From NCBI GenBank assembly GCA_949358305.1, contig OX442314.1:29249118-29313117 (forward strand): a stretch of DNA of 64,000 nt, written 5' to 3'. Shown piece by piece: positions 60,001 to 64,000 of this stretch. The DNA comes from Strigamia acuminata. Taxonomy: Eukaryota > Arthropoda > Chilopoda > Geophilomorpha > Linotaeniidae. Under the pieces are notes generated by a model. It saw nothing but the letters and a program-made list of their open reading frames with translations, searched no databases and was not told the DNA's origin. The position numbers and the translations under genes were made by a program. Each line of letters opens with the position of its first letter. Position 1 is the stretch's first letter.

Positions 60001-61880
60001 TCGAGGAAGATCTGCTCATGCGGTATCAACCGACGATTTCCGACGAGCTAGGCGAGGATAATAGTGCACTAAAAGTTGTGGTACCAAAGTCGTTGAGATT
60101 TCGAGTACTTTGGTTAATGCACGGCCACCCATTGGCGAGCCATAGCGGTATCGCAAGAACGCTTTACCGGATGCGCTGCATTTACGTTTGGGACGGCATG
60201 AAAAGAGACACGGCAAAATTCATCAAGCACTGTGTCAGATGTCAGGCGTGCAAACCACGACCAAAAACTAAAGTTGAGCCGGCTGAAATTGGGCCTTATG
60301 CACCATTTGAGTGCTTGAGCATTGATCTGACAGGCCCAAAACCAAGGACGATCGAAGGGAACAACTATATTTTGGTTATTTTGGATGTTGCGACTCACTG
60401 GCCAAAATTGTACCCATTGGAGGACCCCACAGCCCAAATAATATCTGACTGTGTTTACGACACGTCCATGGACTGGGGATTTCCTCTAAAAATAATATCC
60501 GACAATGGCCCGCAATTTAAAGCGCGAATCTACAAGGAGTTTTGCAAACGTTTCAAAATTATCCCAAAATTCACTTCCCCGTATCATCCACAAGCCAACC
60601 CAGTCGAAAGGCTCAACAGAGACATCAAATATGTCATTGCAATTTTTACTGACCTGCACCGCCGCTGGGACGAATATTTAAGAGAAATAGCGTTCAGCAT
60701 CAGGTCAACGGAGTCAAGGGGTCGAGGATACTCTCCTGCCTATCTCAATTGTGGCAGAGAGCTTCGTATTCCTTGGGACCCGAGAGTTCTCGATGGAATT
60801 CTTCGGATTGACCCAAAACGGCCCCACGAGTATGTCCAAAGATTACAAAGAGTGATAAGCGACACGTACCACCACATGATGGCGCATATTGTAGACTTAA
60901 GAGAGAGAGTGCGCAATCATCAAGATGATGCCAAATTTGAGAACTTCAAAATCAATGATCTTGTTTGGAGAGAAAACCACGCGCTCTCAAAGGCCTCAGC
61001 TGGTATTTCTGCGAGTATCGCGGACAAGCGTACTGGCCCCTATGTTATTACCCAAATACATCAGGGTGGAGCTGCCAGATTGCGCCGGCTAAAAGACAAT
61101 CGAATTTTTAACTCAATTCACAAATCCGAATTGTCACCCTACTTCCCTGAATTTAACCAAGAAATTTGGTTAAAAGGCCAAACTAAAAGTAACCCCAATG
61201 CTGAGGTGGTAAACACCTTATTCGATGACATTCCAGCAAGAGGGGAGAATTCAGAAGTAGTGGAAGAGGCAGAAAAGGTGCCAAGTACGGAAGTCGCAGA
61301 AAATGTGCAAACGTCAACTAATGCACAAGAAACACAAAAACAGTCAGACTTGCCAAATTCGCAAAATTTTGAAGTCAATTTTGATTTGGGGGAAGTCGTC
61401 GAAACGCAAGAAATTGCAAATGCACAAAGTGCAGACGACATGCAAAATCAAGAACGTGCAGAAAACGTTCACGATAACGACAGTGCGCAAGGCGCAGAAA
61501 GTGTGGAATCTGTGCACAGAAATGTGCAAGATGTCGCACGAGATATAGAAATTGCACAAACTAGTGCACAAAGTGCAGAAAATTCACCAAATGCAGAAAA
61601 GGTGCAAGGTGCAGAAGCTGCAAATGAGTGTGCAGAAAAATGTGATGTAGAAAGTTCAAACGACACGGATGCAGACATTCCACTAATCACCCCAGAAAAT
61701 GATGGTTTTGGAAATGAAAAGCAAGCTGCTTCATTTTCCAAAAAGAGGGGAAAGAGAGTGGAAAAGAAAGTTGAAATCAAAAAGAAATATCAACAATTGA
61801 ATTCTCGCGAAAAAAGAAAGGCTTTGAAACAATACCCACTTCGCGATAGGGCGAAGATAAAGCCTCCGGAGTATCTCTAA
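56991..61880 (+). CDS. pol: G2 Pol polyprotein (protease, RT, RNase H, integrase)
   Basis: 1,630 codons open from the slip site to the stop; no ATG is needed if it is made by frameshifting. An acidic lead region of about 200 residues is followed by the retropepsin site TLDSGANRSCVS. The reverse transcriptase has LCIDYRPINEHT, FGLVNAPTTFQRL and catalytic YLDD. RNase H has YTDASKKGLGAAL. The integrase has the HGHPLASHSGIARTLY finger, then LSIDLTGPK, ISDNGPQF and NPVERLNRDI as D-D-E. GPY/F (KRTGPYVI) follows. The long C-terminal tail is built of degenerate AQ/AEN/V-rich repeats and ends YPLRDR. All catalytic motifs are present. Confidence 0.93.
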   Translation, partial: LASAGPVNQDPAPSNKSEELQESEGVTANKKEVSPSIDPETGKSKGEMICEIIGGEIVSIRFPPPELASPKVEKKEVLDNALVAKDNIPCVLTPPEAIGTMRVAQDEVTCKPEDGKIVKLQFPLSELTTIPESEEITEVDNTYFVNEITQALKEVGLDEENEATIFWANVKNSYENDPSEAAWMVNTPVEPVEWDPLLYELPKLAPEGGPRIRAFNVLIPDDEQLGGMTTMDILTESGSIAATLDSGANRSCVSLPLVKAMGLEDKITKVGPNMAINTADKKVQPIGSIRILFRWTHGMMLHYFLVLPHEMHFMLMGNDVMKRMRIQPNPLSGKWNFITTLEVPTPYVPQSVLDKWEKTLEQPESTFRTFAKETCYNAFNARLRMDNGVDNLVEEAKLQLTEALQLEAVLRKHEKILTKTPGKTHVLQHTIELDTKKPIRVPFRSWNPQKREILRQLCQEFKDKGFVSDAEGDYAARIVLVSKTGSDPRLCIDYRPINEHTLYDPPQMPTITEILRELGEFNWVTTIDLTKGYWQIELRPEDRPKTAFWSPIGRLMFNVMPFGLVNAPTTFQRLIEKVLGDAYRKYAWAYLDDIVIVSKTYEEHMRHVDDVLSKLERAGLHVNPEKSKFCRKELKFLGYNLGVNGVSADPKKVDAITKFPAPTNLTELQRFLGMVNFFHRLLKDLATVAEPLRPLLKKGIDFVWTGDHQRAFDEVKKLLTDSETMALPDLTRPFIVYTDASKKGLGAALMQKNMVNGQELEVPCVYASRSLQAAELNYSVTDLECLAVIWALRKFREYLEFTHFTVQTDHQALKWLMGLDEPTGRLARWQMELMSYSFKIQYVKGPTNVLADALSRAPTDLASGEDECGEADGDIRYCPTEVHSWEIKNWNQLPTPKAPDDPMVAYWCNLYVAPTAETKQKLREEEEWRYMPKSDNAMANAFILKVTEQLNCTPPTREEFIAEQKADKHCQIIRFYLETQQFPPHVTTRLQRRNFKVLATRHILEEDLLMRYQPTISDELGEDNSALKVVVPKSLRFRVLWLMHGHPLASHSGIARTLYRMRCIYVWDGMKRDTAKFIKHCVRCQACKPRPKTKVEPAEIGPYAPFECLSIDLTGPKPRTIEGNNYILVILDVATHWPKLYPLEDPTAQIISDCVYDTSMDWGFPLKIISDNGPQFKARIYKEFCKRFKIIPKFTSPYHPQANPVERLNRDIKYVIAIFTDLHRRWDEYLREIAFSIRSTESRGRGYSPAYLNCGRELRIPWDPRVLDGILRIDPKRPHEYVQRLQRVISDTYHHMMAHIVDLRERVRNHQDDAKFENFKINDLVWRENHALSKASAGISASIADKRTGPYVITQIHQGGAARLRRLKDNRIFNSIHKSELSPYFPEFNQEIWLKGQTKSNPNAEVVNTLFDDIPARGENSEVVEEAEKVPSTEVAENVQTSTNAQETQKQSDLPNSQNFEVNFDLGEVVETQEIANAQSADDMQNQERAENVHDNDSAQGAESVESVHRNVQDVARDIEIAQTSAQSAENSPNAEKVQGAEAANECAEKCDVESSNDTDADIPLITPENDGFGNEKQAASFSKKRGKRVEKKVEIKKKYQQLNSREKRKALKQYPLRDRAKIKPPEYL

Positions 61881-62883
61881 AAATAGAGCTAGGACGTCGC
61901 TCGGAAGTCCGGAAATGGACGACGTCATTGCTGCGTTGTGATTGGTCGCCGAAGGGAACAGCTGTAGTTCGAGACACTTAACCAAAACAACAAGTGTGAA
62001 TTATTAAAGCTCTGAGGATATTTGACAAAAACAAAACAAAATTGGATATTCTTGACTGAAACCAACCACAACTGGAGCGGAGAAAACGTGTGTGACGACC
62101 AACAACAACGAAAAGCGGAGATTAATCGGGAAAGATGTCGCGAGAACGTCAAGCAGACGGTTCGGATGATGAACGTCAGAAAGAAAAGGAAATTTTAGAC
62201 AAGGTAGTCAAAAGTTGAAAAAATATTCAATTAGAAATGCGACAAATAAGTCGATAGAAAACGTTTCCTTCACATAAATGTGTATGTCAATGTGATCAAA
62301 GTTAGAAATGAGAAAGTTTATTAGAGAATTAAAAGGTTCACTCTCAGAAATGAATGGTAAAAGGGAAAAAATTGTCCGAATTTTTACTATTCATAAGTTA
62401 AAAGGCAAAACGATTCATAAAAAAGAATTTTAAAGCATAAATTTGAGACGTTTAATTGAAAAATATAACAAAAAATTAAATGCGGGTACGGGAATCGAAG
62501 TGAAAATTGCCATAAATAGCATGAGAGCGGACGCCATCTTGCGTTCAATTACGGAACCAAAATGGCAAAGTTTGAAACAAAACTTAAACACATTGACATG
62601 CACATGGAAGAAACAAGAAGTGTGTGACAAAATAAGGAATTAACGATAAAAGAAAAAATTAGGCAGATTTTCGAGTCAGAAAGACAAAATTGTCTAAAAT
62701 AATTTCGTCAAAAAAGATAAAACTCCGCATGCCATGCAGAGGGGACGCCATCTAGCGGCCCGAAATCAAATTAGAAAACAATATTTTATCGAAAATGCTA
62801 AAATAAATGTCACACACACAAGGAATTGTTATTATATCGAAAATATTTATTAAATAACATTCTTTTGATAGACTGAACAAGCC
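61881..62883. other. Region after G2 pol with one small ORF
   Basis: Mostly AT-rich. A 27-aa frame at 62135-62218 (MSRERQADGSDDERQKEKE, then KVVKS) is charged and starts with a fair context. It could be a first coding exon spliced to the ORF at 62884 (GACAAG|GTAGTC is donor-like), but that is a guess. Nothing else is supported. Confidence 0.35.
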
Positions 62884-64000
62884 ATGGCGTCCTGGGAGGC
62901 GATTCCAGAAGGTGCAATTATTAGACTAAACATCTTCCGTGGAAGGATCCCGGACAAGATTCAAATAGTGTTCAAGCGACTAGGATATGACGCTTGGATA
63001 ACTCGGAAGTGGCTCACCAACCAAAGCAAAAAATATTGGGGGACCACGAAGCGAATCTGCCATGGAGACACATTGGAAGCGCACGCCTTACGTCAAATCA
63101 TATCCGAACTGGAAGACCCGCATGGACCCATTTTCAATGAGTTACTGGCGGAATTATATCCAATGGTTTACGAAGAGGCAAAGGATTATGAAGTGTATTG
63201 CGACCCGACAACAAATCGGCAAAAGTTTGCCAAGCGAGTCATGGCGAGGATCAAGGCGGAAGCTGGCCCAGTAGCAGCAGAATTTATAGTCAAACAACAA
63301 GCTTTTTTAGAAGAGCAGGAAAAGCTAGGAGGCCCGCCTGTGACGTCACCACCCGAACATTTCGCAAAAACGCAGACTCAGATGCATCAATTGCATCTAA
63401 CTGGAGCCGTGGGGAATCGAGTTGCAAACACCAACCGAAATCGACCGCGCAGACGATATGCTCCAACTAAAGCGATGAAGGATTGGGAACGTCTCGAAGA
63501 TCAGCGCGCGAGAAGAAGTCGACATTCTCCCATCGAGTGGCATGAAGAAGCACGCGAAGTCACGCCACCAAAGAGAGCAAAAAAATGCAGAAGGTCGCAT
63601 AAAAAGTCGAAGGCACAACGCGAAATTACTCTGCCGATGTCAAGAAAGGATGCACTTTTAATCAAAATCAAGGGCACCTGCGACCCCGACGAGCCCATCA
63701 TCCCGTTGGTTGAGTGGGACGACTCGTGGCAAGAGGATTTCGTGATTGTCGACGAGGCAGAAGAATCGGAGTATTCGTCGGACGCAGGGAAGGAAGCAGT
63801 CGCTACAGGAGGAGAAGACTCGTCGGTGTTCCAGAGTCCAGCACCACACAAGGATGTACCTGACACTCCATCACCACGGCCATCCTCACCTGAGGAAACG
63901 ATGACCATTCAGGTACCAAGCTTGACTCAAGAGGCATCAGTAGAGCTGGAAGCCCCACCTCCACCTCCCCAATTGCAAGAACTGATGGCGCTGAAAGTCA
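62884..64000 (+). CDS. Long ORF running off the window, family unknown
   Basis: ATG 62884 opens 372 codons without a stop to the last base. It starts MASWEAIPEGAIIRLNIFRG and continues with a compact, Trp-containing N-terminal part of about 150 residues (YDAWITRKWLTNQSKKYWG; LLAELYPMVYEEAKDYEVY). Then comes a basic segment (RPRRRYAP; KRAKKCRRSHKKSK) and an acidic, Pro-rich tail (LEAPPPPPQL). There is no signal peptide or membrane segment so far, so it is not an obvious envelope protein. It lies 3' of the G2 pol, where Gypsy elements may carry a third ORF, but it could equally be the Gag of a neighbouring element. Confidence 0.6.
   Translation, partial: MASWEAIPEGAIIRLNIFRGRIPDKIQIVFKRLGYDAWITRKWLTNQSKKYWGTTKRICHGDTLEAHALRQIISELEDPHGPIFNELLAELYPMVYEEAKDYEVYCDPTTNRQKFAKRVMARIKAEAGPVAAEFIVKQQAFLEEQEKLGGPPVTSPPEHFAKTQTQMHQLHLTGAVGNRVANTNRNRPRRRYAPTKAMKDWERLEDQRARRSRHSPIEWHEEAREVTPPKRAKKCRRSHKKSKAQREITLPMSRKDALLIKIKGTCDPDEPIIPLVEWDDSWQEDFVIVDEAEESEYSSDAGKEAVATGGEDSSVFQSPAPHKDVPDTPSPRPSSPEETMTIQVPSLTQEASVELEAPPPPPQLQELMALKV

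Larger units (their letters stand above)
53467..64000 (+). mobile_element. G2: Gypsy-type LTR retrotransposon, plus strand (3' end outside window)
   Basis: Order: LTR end, primer site, Gag, zinc-knuckle frame, Pol. It is a relative of G1: same primer-site start, same frameshift heptamer, long low-complexity Gag, and similar RT and integrase blocks. The 3' LTR is not in the window, so how much of 61881-64000 belongs to the element is unknown. Confidence 0.75.

Noticed and set aside
62884-64000. Envelope gene of an errantivirus
   Set aside because: No signal peptide, furin site or membrane segment is visible in the portion present.

Overview
This is a repeat-dense eukaryotic nuclear region, almost certainly from an arthropod. 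Supporting signs are short AT-rich introns with GT-AG borders, DEG/ENaC (pickpocket-type) channel genes, a (CCTAA)n array matching the arthropod TTAGG telomere motif, and a mix of Copia, Gypsy and BEL/Pao elements. I cannot name the species.

Layout. 1-11873: an LTR retroelement (called L1 here) with a 1,916-bp LTR and a tRNA-Gln primer site. It has no reverse transcriptase; its only sizeable ORF is a 493-aa protein I do not recognise, and it carries a 3,255-bp internal tandem duplication. 12472-21560: a Gypsy-type element on the minus strand (G1) with a leader ORF, Gag and Pol, joined by a UAAUG stop-start overlap and by tandem A AAA AAC frameshift heptamers. 21600-25440: degraded LTR sequence, a frameshifted RING-finger fragment and an inverted solo LTR of L1. 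25598-37137: the C-terminal half of a DEG/ENaC gene. One of its introns is swollen to 10.3 kb by a TA-flanked element with inverted minisatellite arrays and by a complete Copia element with a 5-bp target duplication. 37138-45858: a 37-bp minisatellite, decayed LTR pieces, a MITE that contains the telomere-like array, a small Gag-protease-only LTR element (T1) and a BEL/Pao integrase remnant. 45859-50479: a second DEG/ENaC gene whose exons encode two channel domains in a row, with an uninterrupted exon crossing from TM2 of the first to TM1 of the second. 50714-53302: a second Gag-protease element (T2). 53467-64000: a plus-strand Gypsy element (G2) with a perfect 85-bp inverted repeat against its primer site, a split Gag, a frameshifted Pol and a further long ORF running off the window.

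How it fits together. The host content is the two paralogous DEG/ENaC loci, which share intron positions and phases; almost everything else is mobile DNA inserted in or between them. Target-site duplications are visible for the L1 solo LTR (CCAA), Copia (ATATA), T1 (GGTAA), T2 (AACTC), the telomere-motif MITE (GCGCGATG), the exon-interrupting element (GTCAAATTG) and the minisatellite element (TA). L1, T1 and T2 lack their own polymerase and would depend on proteins supplied by other elements. All sequence comparisons were made by eye.
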